A stretch of DNA of 47,201 bases. Origin: [Mycobacterium] manitobense (GTDB lineage: Bacteria; Actinomycetota; Actinomycetes; Mycobacteriales; Mycobacteriaceae). Position 1 is the stretch's first letter; every line of letters begins with the position of its first letter. The stretch covers positions 1 to 47,201 of the forward strand of contig NZ_JACKSJ010000245.1 in NCBI RefSeq assembly GCF_025821665.1, written 5' to 3'. Position numbers and translations under genes: made by a program. Below the pieces are notes generated by a model. The model searched no databases, was not told the DNA's origin, and worked only from the letters and a program-made list of their open reading frames with translations. Shown piece after piece: positions 27,234 to 35,606 of the stretch.

Positions 27234-28461
27234 CGTTGCGCTGCGCCAGTTCGATGTTGGCCAGGTGCTGGTTGTAGTCGCGGGTGAACAGGGTGGTGCC
27301 CTGCATGTCGATGGTCACGAAGTACAGCCAGTCACCGGGGGCGGGCTGCTCGGCGGCCACCAGCGCCGGCCGGCTCGGTGAACAGATCGGCGTGGCGGGC
27401 AGTCCCGGCCGCACGTAGGTGTTCCACGGGTTGCCCTGGGCCCGGTCGCCGTCGGTGGTGGCCACCTCGATCCGGTCCAGCGGGTAGTTCACGGTGGAGT
27501 CGAACTCCAGGGTGCGGTTCTCGGCCAGCCGGTTGTAGATGACCCGGGCCACCTTCGCGAAGTCCTCCGGCTTGGACTCGCGCTGCACCAGCGAGGCCAC
27601 TGTCAGCACCTGGTAGGGCGACAGGTTCATCGCCGTCGCGGTCTCCTGGATACCCGCCTGCGCGTACTGCGTGGCGCTCGCGCCGATCAGGGTCGACAGG
27701 ATCTCGGTCGGTGTGGCCGACGGGTCGATGTTCCACGCCCCGGCCATGATCAGGCCCTCGATGCGACGGTGGTCGGCACCCATCGCCGTCACCGGCTGGA
27801 CGGCCCACTCGGGCACGGCCAGGGCGGACAGCGGCGCCGAACCGGCGATCTGACGCAGTTCGTCGGCGGCCACGCAGCGCTCTGCGCCGTCGAGGTCGAC
27901 GCAGGTGGCCTTGGAGACCAGGGTCAGGATGCCCTCGGTGACGGCGTTGGTCTTGACGTCGCGCACGTCGTCGAGCTGGCGGCCCTCCGGGATGACCAGC
28001 TTGCCGACCCGGCTGCCCGGGTCGACGAGGCGTTCGACGGCGCTGGCGCCCGAGATCTCGGTGCGCAGCTTGTAGAAGCCGGGCTGGATCGCCGAGATGG
28101 CCGAGTTGCCCGCCGCGGCGTTGACGAACGACTGCACGGTCGCGACGACCTTGTTCTCGGCGAGCGTCTCGCCGATCGCCGTCGTCGAGTCGCCGTCCTG
28201 GACCTGGATCACGACGTCGGAGACACCGTCACCGGCGAAGTCCTCCCCGCCGCCGCCGAAGATGCCGTGCCACAGCTTCGAGCCGAGGAACACCGCGCCG
28301 ACGATCACGACCACCAGCAGCGTCAGGGTGAACGCCCTCGTGACGCGCCGCTTGCGCCGGATGCGGTCCGCGCGCATCCGGTCGGACCGGCTCATCCGGC
28401 GCCGTGGCGGTCCCACCGCCACCGGCTCCGCCCTGCTCCGGCCGTTCCAGTTCTCAGTCAT
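27211..28461 (-). CDS. mltG: endolytic murein transglycosylase MltG (YceG)
   Basis: MltG cuts nascent glycan strands and sets their length. The ATG at 28461 gives 416 residues; the frame extends into ruvX but that part is a shadow. A basic cytoplasmic tail (RRRMSRSDRMRADRIRRKRR) precedes one transmembrane helix at about 42-62. LysM-like and YceG domains follow. The catalytic Glu is in VASLVQRESKPEDFAKVARVIYNRL. The start overlaps the ruvX stop by eight bases. Confidence 0.94.
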   Translation of the reverse strand: MTENWNGRSRAEPVAVGPPRRRMSRSDRMRADRIRRKRRVTRAFTLTLLVVVIVGAVFLGSKLWHGIFGGGGEDFAGDGVSDVVIQVQDGDSTTAIGETLAENKVVATVQSFVNAAAGNSAISAIQPGFYKLRTEISGASAVERLVDPGSRVGKLVIPEGRQLDDVRDVKTNAVTEGILTLVSKATCVDLDGAERCVAADELRQIAGSAPLSALAVPEWAVQPVTAMGADHRRIEGLIMAGAWNIDPSATPTEILSTLIGASATQYAQAGIQETATAMNLSPYQVLTVASLVQRESKPEDFAKVARVIYNRLAENRTLEFDSTVNYPLDRIEVATTDGDRAQGNPWNTYVRPGLPATPICSPSRPALVAAEQPAPGDWLYFVTIDMQGTTLFTRDYNQHLANIELAQRNGVLDSAR

Positions 28462-28975
28462 CCACGCCCTCTCCGGGCGCCGCCAGGGCCGCGCGCCGCT
28501 GATCCAGCCAGCTCTGCAGAATTCCCACGGCGGCGGCCTGGTCGATGATGGCCCGCTGCCCTTTCGCCCGTACCCCGGCCTCGCGCAGCGAACGCTGCGC
28601 CGACACGGTGGTGAGCCGTTCGTCGGCCAGCCGCACCGGCACCGGCGACACCCGCCGCGCCAGTTCGTCGGCGAGCGCGATTGCGTCCTGGGCGGCCGGA
28701 CCCGTCCGGTCCGCGAGCGTACGCGGCAGGCCAACCACCACCTCGACCGCCGCCAACTCGCCGACCAGCTCGGTCAGCCGTCGCAGGTGGCGGTCCTTGC
28801 GGCGGCGGTCACGCGTCACCGTCTCGACCGGCGTGGCCAGGATCGCGTCGGGGTCACTCACGGCGACGCCGATCCGGACGCTCCCGACGTCGATGCCGAT
28901 GCGCCGGCCGCGACCCGGATCGGGGTCACCCGCTGCCCCGGGCCGATCCGGGAGCCGGTGATCGGTGTCGGCCAC
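28454..28975 (-). CDS. ruvX: RuvX/YqgF RNase H-fold nuclease
   Basis: YqgF-family nuclease, originally called a putative Holliday junction resolvase and linked to 16S rRNA maturation. GTG 28975 gives 173 residues (a TTG one codon earlier is possible), four bases after the alaS stop. RNase H-fold motifs are GIDVGSVRIGVAVSDPD with its Asp, VVVGLPRTLADRTGPAA, and the C-terminal Asp in AIIDQAAAVGILQSWLD. An N-terminal Asp/Pro/Gly-rich stretch of about 25 residues is extra and of unknown significance. Confidence 0.93.
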   Translation of the reverse strand: MADTDHRLPDRPGAAGDPDPGRGRRIGIDVGSVRIGVAVSDPDAILATPVETVTRDRRRKDRHLRRLTELVGELAAVEVVVGLPRTLADRTGPAAQDAIALADELARRVSPVPVRLADERLTTVSAQRSLREAGVRAKGQRAIIDQAAAVGILQSWLDQRRAALAAPGEGVDD

Positions 28976-28979
28976 CAAG

Positions 28980-31679
28980 TCAGCTCCGGCCTATCTCGGC
29001 GCGCAACGCGGCCATCGCCGCGTCGATCCCCGCCGCCCCCTTACCGGAACCCTGCGCCAGATCGGCCTTGCCGCCCCCACGGCCGTTGACCGCCGCACCG
29101 AATGTCTTGACCAGGTCGTCGGCACGCAGGCCGAGATCCTGTGCGGCCGGGTTGACGGCCACCACGAACGGCACGGTGTCGTTGTCGCCCTCGGCGACCA
29201 GTGCGACGACGGCCGGTTCGGCGCCCAGCTTGCCGCGGATGTCGCCGACAAGGCTGCGCAGATCCGCCGCCGACATCCCGCCGGCCATCCGCTGCGCCAC
29301 GACACGCACCTTACCGACAAGATCAGCACCGGCGGCGGCGTTCGCCGCGGCGGCGCGCGCGTTCGCCAGCCGCATGCGGTCCAGTTCCTTCTCCGCTGCC
29401 CGCAGCCGTTCCACCAGCGTGGCGACTCTGGCGGGCACCTCTTCGGAGGGCACCTTCAGCGACGATGCGAGGCCTGCCATCAGCGCCCGCTCCTTGGCGA
29501 GGTGGCGGAACGAGTCGAGGCCGACGTAGGCCTCGACGCGGCGCACCCCGGAGCCGACGGACGACTCGCCGAGGATGGTGACCGGACCGATCTGAGCCGA
29601 ATTGCGCACATGGGTGCCGCCGCACAGCTCGATGGAGAACGGTCCGCCGATCTCGACGACGCGTACCTCCTCGGGGTAGTTCTCGCCGAACAGCGCCATC
29701 GCGCCCATCGCCTTGGCCCGCTCGAGTCCGGTGGTGAAGCTGTGCACCTCGAAGTCGGCTTCGACCGCCTCGTTGGTGACCTCTTCGATCTCGCTGCGTT
29801 GGTCGTCGGTGAGCGCGCCCTGCCAGTTGAAGTCGAAGCGCAGGTAGCCCGGCCGGTTCAGGGATCCCGCCTGCACGGCGTTGGGGCCGAGCACCTGGCG
29901 CAGTGCGGCGTGCACCATGTGCGTGCCCGAGTGTCCCTGGGTGGCACCGTGCCGCCAGCGCGGGTCGACGGCGGCGACGACGGTGTCACCCTCGACGAAT
30001 TCGCCGGATTCGACGTTCACCCGGTGCGTCCACAGCGTCTTGGCGATCTTCTGCACGTCGGTGACCGCCGCCTTCGCCGTCCCAGACGCGCCTGTCCCCG
30101 TGACGGTTCCCTCGTCGGCGATCTGCCCACCCGACTCCGCGTAGAACGGGCTGCGGTCGAGCACCAACTCGACGCGCCCCGACGAGGTGTCACCGTCGCC
30201 GGCGTGGGTGACCACCGGAACCCGGCGGCCGTCGACGAAGATGCCGAGAATTGTTGCTTCGGTGGACAATTCGTCGAAGCCGGTGAACTCGGTCGGCCCT
30301 GCGTCGACCAGCTCCCGGTACGCCGACAGGTCACTGTGCGCCTGCTTGCGCGCGGCGGCGTCGGCCTTGGCGCGCCGGCGCTGCTCGGCCATCAGTCCGC
30401 GGAATCCCTCCTCGTCGACGCTCAGGCCGGCCTCGGCGGCCATCTCCAGGGTCAGCTCGAGGGGGAAGCCGTAGGTGTCGTGCAGGGTGAACGCGTCGTT
30501 GCCGGACAGCACCGTGGCGCCGGACGCGCGGGTGCTGCGGGCGGCCTCGTCGAACAGCCGCGAGCCCGAGGCCAGCGTCCGATTGAACGCGGTCTCCTCG
30601 GCGACGGCGATGCGCTGGATGCGGTCGAAGTCGGCGGCCAGGTCCGGGTACGACGGACCCATCGCGTCGCGCACCGTGGTCATCAGGTCGGCCATCACCG
30701 GCTGTTCGACGCCCAGCAGTTTCGCCGAGCGGATGATCCGGCGCAGCAATCGCCGCAGCACATATCCGCGGCCTTCGTTGCCCGGGCTGACGCCGTCGCC
30801 GATGATGATCGCCGCGGTGCGGCTGTGGTCGGCGATGATGCGGTATCGCACGTCGTCAGCGTGGCTGCCCGCCCCGTAGCCGCGCGGCGCGATGCCCGCG
30901 ACGAGGTCGATCACGGGGCGCAGCAGGTCGGTCTCGTAGACGTTGTCGACGTCCTGCAACAGACACGCCACCCGCTCGACGCCCATGCCGGTGTCGATGT
31001 TCTTGCGCGGCAGCGGGCCGAGGATCTCGAAGTCCTCCTTCGACGTGCCCTCGCCACGCTCGTTCTGCATGAACACGAGATTCCAGATCTCGATGTAGCG
31101 GTCCTCGTTGGCCTCGGGGCCGCCCTCGACGCCGTACTGGGGTCCGCGGTCGTAGTAGATCTCCGACGACGGCCCGCAGGGTCCGGGGATACCCATCGAC
31201 CAGTAGTTGTCGGCCATCCCCCGGCGCTGGATCCGCTCGAGCGGCAGGCCCGCGACCTCCTGCCACAGTGCGATGGCCTCGTCGTCGTCGAGATAGACCG
31301 TCGCCCACAGTCTTTCCGGGTCGAGGCCGTAACCACCCTGGTCCTGCGGGTTGGTCAGCAGAGTCCAGGCGAACTCGATGGCGCCCTTCTTGAAGTAGTC
31401 GCCGAACGAGAAGTTGCCGGCCATCTGGAAGAAGGTGTTGTGCCGGGTGGTGATGCCGACCTCGTCGATGTCGGGTGTGCGGATGCACTTCTGGATGCTC
31501 ACCGCGCGGTCCCACGGCGCGGTGCGCGCGCCGAGGAAATACGGCACGAACTGCACCATGCCGGCGTTGACGAACAACAGGTTGGGGTCATCGAGGATCA
31601 CCGAAGCGCTGGGCACTTCGGTGTGACCTGCCTTCACGAAATGATCGAGGAAGCGTTTCCTGATCTCGTGTGTCTGCAC
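28980..31679 (-). CDS. alaS: alanyl-tRNA synthetase
   Basis: AlaRS charges tRNA-Ala and edits Ser/Gly mistakes. The start is set at GTG 31679 because the protein then begins MQTHEIRKRFLDHFVKAGHT, the family N-terminus; an open frame 13 codons longer exists. It has 899 residues. The class II catalytic core begins at about residue 1-240 (FVNAGMVQFVPYFLG). The editing domain has HSGTHMVHAALRQ with zinc-binding His, then CGGTHVRNSAQIG. The C-terminal C-Ala domain ends GAAGIDAAMAALRAEIGRS. It heads the unit ending in the prepilin peptidase. Confidence 0.97.
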   Translation of the reverse strand: MQTHEIRKRFLDHFVKAGHTEVPSASVILDDPNLLFVNAGMVQFVPYFLGARTAPWDRAVSIQKCIRTPDIDEVGITTRHNTFFQMAGNFSFGDYFKKGAIEFAWTLLTNPQDQGGYGLDPERLWATVYLDDDEAIALWQEVAGLPLERIQRRGMADNYWSMGIPGPCGPSSEIYYDRGPQYGVEGGPEANEDRYIEIWNLVFMQNERGEGTSKEDFEILGPLPRKNIDTGMGVERVACLLQDVDNVYETDLLRPVIDLVAGIAPRGYGAGSHADDVRYRIIADHSRTAAIIIGDGVSPGNEGRGYVLRRLLRRIIRSAKLLGVEQPVMADLMTTVRDAMGPSYPDLAADFDRIQRIAVAEETAFNRTLASGSRLFDEAARSTRASGATVLSGNDAFTLHDTYGFPLELTLEMAAEAGLSVDEEGFRGLMAEQRRRAKADAAARKQAHSDLSAYRELVDAGPTEFTGFDELSTEATILGIFVDGRRVPVVTHAGDGDTSSGRVELVLDRSPFYAESGGQIADEGTVTGTGASGTAKAAVTDVQKIAKTLWTHRVNVESGEFVEGDTVVAAVDPRWRHGATQGHSGTHMVHAALRQVLGPNAVQAGSLNRPGYLRFDFNWQGALTDDQRSEIEEVTNEAVEADFEVHSFTTGLERAKAMGAMALFGENYPEEVRVVEIGGPFSIELCGGTHVRNSAQIGPVTILGESSVGSGVRRVEAYVGLDSFRHLAKERALMAGLASSLKVPSEEVPARVATLVERLRAAEKELDRMRLANARAAAANAAAGADLVGKVRVVAQRMAGGMSAADLRSLVGDIRGKLGAEPAVVALVAEGDNDTVPFVVAVNPAAQDLGLRADDLVKTFGAAVNGRGGGKADLAQGSGKGAAGIDAAMAALRAEIGRS

Positions 31680-31730
31680 GTTCCTGCTGTCCTCGCTGGT
31701 AGTCGTGGTCGCGAACAAATCGACCGCACC

Positions 31731-31736
31731 ACAGTA
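31731..31736 (-). promoter_or_regulatory. possible -10 box for alaS
   Basis: TACTGT on the minus strand lies about 50 bases before the alaS start, inside the 127-base gap to yjbQ. The leader would carry CAGGA before GTG 31679. No -35 match is seen, so this is a candidate only. Confidence 0.3.
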
Positions 31737-31806
31737 CCGGTCGACGGTGCCGGCCCACCGGCCCGCCGAACCCCGTGACGACGCAGCCGCCCGGTCGGGC
31801 CCCGGC

Positions 31807-32208
31807 TCAGGCGCCGAGGAAGCTGAGCCGCACCGAACGCTTCGGATTGTCCCTGTTCAGGTCGACGAGCACCACGCTCTGCCAGGTGCCGAGCAGCGGG
31901 CGGCCGCCCTGCACCGGGACCGTCACCGACGGGGCCACCAGAGCCGGCAGCACATGGTCGGCGCCGTGTCCGGGTGAGCCGTGCGCGTGCCGGTACCGGC
32001 CGTCGCGCGGCAGCAGCGCTTCCAGCGTGTCGATCAGGTCGTCGTCGGAGCCCGCGCCGGTCTCGATGATCGCCACGCCTGCGGTCGCATGCGGGACGAA
32101 GATGTTGCACAGGCCGTCACCGTGGTCGCCGCAGAACGCGCGCACCTCGTCGGTCAGGTCGACGATGCGGCGGCGTGTGGTGTCGACGTCGAGTACATCG
32201 GTGTCCAT
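31807..32208 (-). CDS. YjbQ-family protein (UPF0047)
   Basis: The 133-residue protein matches the YjbQ/UPF0047 family, annotated in databases as a secondary thiamine-phosphate synthase because some members have a weak activity of that kind. The true role is uncertain. Conserved motifs are NIFVPHATAGVAIIE with its His, HGSPGHGADHVLPALV (His pair, probable metal site) and GTWQSVVLVDLN. It is upstream of alaS on the same strand and has its own apparent leaderless promoter. Confidence 0.93.
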   Translation of the reverse strand: MDTDVLDVDTTRRRIVDLTDEVRAFCGDHGDGLCNIFVPHATAGVAIIETGAGSDDDLIDTLEALLPRDGRYRHAHGSPGHGADHVLPALVAPSVTVPVQGGRPLLGTWQSVVLVDLNRDNPKRSVRLSFLGA

Positions 32209-32215
32209 GCCGTCG

Positions 32216-32221
32216 AGCCTA
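32216..32221 (-). promoter_or_regulatory. leaderless -10 box for yjbQ
   Basis: TAGGCT on the minus strand is followed by seven bases (CGACGGC) and then ATG 32208. There is no Shine-Dalgarno. Confidence 0.5.
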
Positions 32222-32275
32222 CGAGCCGGCGGGCGCGGCCTCCACCAGCGCCGCGCGGGGCCGTTTGACGCTCGC

Positions 32276-32300
32276 GTTTATTTTCCGCGGGCCAAGGGTA
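32276..32300 (+). promoter_or_regulatory. SigF-like promoter for the 32336 stress membrane protein
   Basis: GTTT at 32276-32279 and GGGTA at 32296-32300 are separated by 16 bases, matching the mycobacterial SigF pattern GTTT-N(15-17)-GGGTA. Transcription would begin near 32307, leaving about 29 bases of leader with a strong GGAGGAG. The downstream protein belongs to a stress-response membrane family, which agrees with SigF control. Confidence 0.6.
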
Positions 32301-32335
32301 ATTCAGCTCCAGCCACACTTCCCCTTGGAGGAGAA

Positions 32336-32668
32336 ATGACACCCACCGGCATCATCACCGCAATCCTGATCGGCGTCGTGGTCGGCGTTCTCGGCCGCCT
32401 GGCGCTACCCGGCCGCCAGCCGATCGGATTCCTGATCACCGTGCTCGTCGGCATCGTGTCGGCGTTCATCGGCACCGCCATCGCCCGCGCGATCGGCATC
32501 CCCACCGCGACGAATGGGATCGACTGGCTGGAACTGCTGGTCCAGGTCATCGTCGCCGCGCTCGGCGTGGCCCTGGTCGCCGCGCTGATGGGACGTCGCC
32601 GTACCGGCGTCATGGGTGGCAGCCGCGGCGGCGCGCTTGGTGGCCGTCGCCGGTCCATGTTCCGCTGA
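32336..32668 (+). CDS. GlsB/YeaQ/YmgE-type small membrane protein
   Basis: The 110-residue protein has three transmembrane segments (IITAILIGVVVGVLGRLAL, GFLITVLVGIVSAFIGTAIA, LLVQVIVAALGVALVAALM). It ends in a Gly/Arg tail (RRRTGVMGGSRGGALGGRR). The gene is preceded by GGAGGAG at ideal spacing. The family is called transglycosylase-associated, but function is unknown; many members respond to general stress. It has its own promoter and terminator, so it is monocistronic. ATG 32336 is the only start with a ribosome site. Confidence 0.85.
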   Translation: MTPTGIITAILIGVVVGVLGRLALPGRQPIGFLITVLVGIVSAFIGTAIARAIGIPTATNGIDWLELLVQVIVAALGVALVAALMGRRRTGVMGGSRGGALGGRRRSMFR

Positions 32669-32682
32669 CTCTTCGCACTCGG

Positions 32683-32715
32683 TCCCGGCTGGCTACGGTC
32701 AGCCGGGACTTTTTT
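32683..32715 (+). terminator. intrinsic terminator after the 32336 gene
   Basis: TCCCGGCTG and CAGCCGGGA form a perfect nine-base stem with an eight-base loop, followed by C and six T's. It ends the plus-strand gene 15 bases after its stop. The stem overlaps the last codons of the convergent MmpL gene, whose stop codon is part of the 3' arm. A clear Rho-independent terminator is relatively uncommon in mycobacteria. Confidence 0.85.
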
Positions 32716-34987
32716 CGCCCGCTGCCAGTGCGGCCGGTGGTCCTTCACGCAGCCCGAACCGGTCGTGCAACCGCACGAGAGGTCCGGGCGACCACCAGTT
32801 CCAGCGTCCGAGGACGCGCATGAAGGCGGGCACCAGGATCATCCGCACCAGGGTCGCATCGGCCAGGACCGCCAGTGTGAGTCCCAGACCGAACATCCGC
32901 ATGAACGACACGTTCGCCGCGATCAGCGCGGCGAACGAGATCGACATCACCGCCGCGGCCGCGGTGATGACGCGGCCGGTGTGTGCCAGCCCGAGCGCGA
33001 CGCTCTCGGCGACGTCGGCCGCCATGCGCCCGGAGGCCAGCCAGAACTCGCGGATCCGCGACATCAGGAAGACCTCGTAGTCCATCGACAGCCCGAATGC
33101 GATGCAGAACAGCAGCACCGGGATGTTGGCGACCAGGGTCCCCGTCGGGGTGGTGCCGAAGGCGCCGAGGTGGCCGTCCTGGAAGATCCACACCATCGCG
33201 CCGAACGCCGCGGTCAGCGAGAGAATGTTCAGGGCAACGGCTTTCAGTGGCAGCACCACGCTGCCGGTCAACAGGAACAGTAGGCAGTAGGTGGACAGCG
33301 CGATCAGGCCGAGCACGATCGGCAACCGGGACGTGATGGCCCTGACGCTGTCGCGGTTCGACGGCGCGACCCCGGCCAGCTGGACCTGCCCGCCGCCGGG
33401 GGCGGCGACCTCCTGCAGGCGGTCGAGCTGCTGTTCCGAGCGGTCGGAGAACAGCGGCGCATCGGTGGCGACGGTGAGGAACGCGCTGCCGTCACGCTCA
33501 CCGGCGGCCGCTGTCGGCGGGCCTGCCGCCCGGCCGTCGACGAAGGTGCCCACCGTCGCCGACACCGCCGTGACGTCGGCCACGCGGGACAGTTCGGCGG
33601 CGTAGCGCCCGAGTTCGTCGGGGGTGATCCCGCCGGAGTCCGGCAGCACGACGGTCACGTCGGTCGCCGGGTCGTCGGCGAACCCGTCGCGCAGCTGGTC
33701 ACCCACCTGGTGCGCGGAGGACGACGCGGGCAGCACCCGGTCGTCGGGCAGACCCCAGCGGACACCCAGGAACGGCGCGCCGAGCACCAGTAGCAACGTG
33801 ATCCCTGCCAGTCCGATCGGGATCGCCCGCCGCATCACGAAGTACGTTGACCGATACCAGAACTGCCGCTGCACCGGTAGCAGCGCCGGGTCGCCGCGGC
33901 TGAGGATGCGGCGCGCCAGGCGACGGACGTCCATCGCGTCGATGCGATCACCGAGCAGGACGATGGCCGCGGGGGTCACCACCAGCGCCGCCACCGCCGC
34001 GAACACCACCGTGGCGACACCGGCGTATGCGAACGACTTCAGGAAGTACATCGGGAACAGCACCATGGTGACCATCGGCAGCGCCACCGTCGTCGCCGAG
34101 AAGACGACCGTGCGGCCGGCGGTCATCATCATGCGCAGCACGGCCTCGTCTGGATGTGCGCCGTCCGCCAGTTCGTCGCGGTACCTGCTGATCATCAGCA
34201 GCGTGTAGTCGATCGCCAACGCCAGGCCCATCGCCATGCAGAGGTTGAGCGCGAAGATGGACACATCCGTGGCGAACGTGATGGCGTGCAGCACCGCCAG
34301 TGCGCCGACGATCGCGATCACCCCGACGACAACGGGCAGCGCGGCGGCCAGCAGTCCGCCGAACACCCACACCAGCACAAGGAAACTGAACGGGATGGCG
34401 ATCGACTCCATCAGCAGCAGATCGCGCTGAGACTGTGCAGTGACCTGCTCATTGACCATCGCGACACCACCGGCGCGCACGCTCACCCCGTTGCGCTCGA
34501 AGCTCTCGCCGCCGATCGCGTCGACGAGGGCCGCGGTGTTGCCGTCGGCCTGTTTCTCGCCACCGGTCACCCCCGCGATCACCAGCCCGGACCGGCCGTC
34601 CTCGCTGAACATCCGCGCCGCGGCGGGTCCCGGCGCCGTCCAGGCCGAGGTCACCGACGCGACGTCGGGTGAGCTGTGAAGCTTCGCTACGACGTCATTG
34701 GCGACGGAGGTGGCGGCGGCGCTGCGCGCACCGTCCGGCGAGGACACCGTGATGAGCAGTTGTGCGTCGCCTCTGTCGAACCGTTCGGTCAAGAGCTCGG
34801 CGGCCCTTGCCGATTCGGAGCCGGGGTCCTGGAACCCGCCGGCGGCGAGCTTGCCCGCGACGGGGACGCCGAAGATGCCCGCTGCGACCAGCGCCAGCAC
34901 GGCGATGACGAGGATTCGCCGCGGTGCGGCGGTGGCCGCACGGGCCAGGCCCGCCATGACGCCCGGATGGCGCACGTCCAAGGTCAC
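32699..34987 (-). CDS. MmpL/YdfJ-type RND transporter
   Basis: The 762-residue inner-membrane protein has about twelve transmembrane helices in two halves. Each half carries the proton-relay motif of the family: GLALAIDYTLLMISRYRDE in the first and GLSMDYEVFLMSRIREF in the second. Two large periplasmic loops follow helices 1 and 7. It is shorter than siderophore or glycolipid MmpL proteins (about 950) and closer to the YdfJ/ActII-3 type. It lies 112 bases after the methyltransferase gene, same strand, behind a type III PKS, so export of that product is plausible. GTG 34987 is preferred, being the start that keeps the N-terminal helix. Confidence 0.9.
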   Translation of the reverse strand: MTLDVRHPGVMAGLARAATAAPRRILVIAVLALVAAGIFGVPVAGKLAAGGFQDPGSESARAAELLTERFDRGDAQLLITVSSPDGARSAAATSVANDVVAKLHSSPDVASVTSAWTAPGPAAARMFSEDGRSGLVIAGVTGGEKQADGNTAALVDAIGGESFERNGVSVRAGGVAMVNEQVTAQSQRDLLLMESIAIPFSFLVLVWVFGGLLAAALPVVVGVIAIVGALAVLHAITFATDVSIFALNLCMAMGLALAIDYTLLMISRYRDELADGAHPDEAVLRMMMTAGRTVVFSATTVALPMVTMVLFPMYFLKSFAYAGVATVVFAAVAALVVTPAAIVLLGDRIDAMDVRRLARRILSRGDPALLPVQRQFWYRSTYFVMRRAIPIGLAGITLLLVLGAPFLGVRWGLPDDRVLPASSSAHQVGDQLRDGFADDPATDVTVVLPDSGGITPDELGRYAAELSRVADVTAVSATVGTFVDGRAAGPPTAAAGERDGSAFLTVATDAPLFSDRSEQQLDRLQEVAAPGGGQVQLAGVAPSNRDSVRAITSRLPIVLGLIALSTYCLLFLLTGSVVLPLKAVALNILSLTAAFGAMVWIFQDGHLGAFGTTPTGTLVANIPVLLFCIAFGLSMDYEVFLMSRIREFWLASGRMAADVAESVALGLAHTGRVITAAAAVMSISFAALIAANVSFMRMFGLGLTLAVLADATLVRMILVPAFMRVLGRWNWWSPGPLVRLHDRFGLREGPPAALAAGEKSPG

Positions 34988-35099
34988 ACCGGTCCGGCGC
35001 CGGTAGGCAATGCGCTGTGCACCGGCACATCCTGCCCGAAGGGGCGCCCGATCGGTGGGCTCCCCTCGGCCGCCTGCCTTTTCGTCCGCGTCTCACGGG

Positions 35100-35603
35100 T
35101 CATGCGTATCCCAGGGCGAGGTTCTCGGCCCGGATCCGGACGGTCAGCACCAGCGCGTTGACGACGGTGAACACGATCGCGGTCAGCCATGCCGAGTGCA
35201 CCAGCGGCAGAGCCGCCACCTCTGCGGCGACCGCGGTGTAGTTCGGATGGTGCAGCCAGCGGTACGGGCCGCGACGGACCAGCGGAGCGCCTGGAATGAC
35301 GATCAACCGCGGGTTCCAGTGCCTGCCGAGCGTGGCCACACACCACCACCGGACGCCGGTGCTCGCCACCACGACGGCGACCATCGACCAGCCCAGCCAG
35401 GGGATGAAAGGGCGGTGCCCGCCGTACACCTCGACGAGGCAGGCCACCAGCAGAAGTGCGTGGCTCGCGACGATCACCGGATAGTGCCTGCGGCCGAATT
35501 CCCTGCCGCCGTTGGCGATCGACCAGCGGGCGTGGCGGCGGGCCACCACGAGCTCGACCAGCCGCTCGGCCGCTATCACGAGGATGAACACCAGATACGC
35601 CAT
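35100..35603 (-). CDS. isoprenylcysteine-methyltransferase-like membrane O-methyltransferase (SrsB/BpsB type)
   Basis: The 167-residue protein has about four to five transmembrane helices. The S-adenosylmethionine motif is RRGPYRWLHHPNY (about residues 110-122), and the C-terminal RIRAENLALGY completes the ICMT signature. Small members of this family beside type III PKSs (SrsB in Streptomyces, BpsB in Bacillus) methylate alkylresorcinols or alkylpyrones. Here the start lies three bases after the PKS stop, so the two are surely co-translated. Methylation of the PKS product is the likely role; the product is unknown. Confidence 0.87.
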   Translation of the reverse strand: MAYLVFILVIAAERLVELVVARRHARWSIANGGREFGRRHYPVIVASHALLLVACLVEVYGGHRPFIPWLGWSMVAVVVASTGVRWWCVATLGRHWNPRLIVIPGAPLVRRGPYRWLHHPNYTAVAAEVAALPLVHSAWLTAIVFTVVNALVLTVRIRAENLALGYA

Positions 35604-35606
35604 GGC

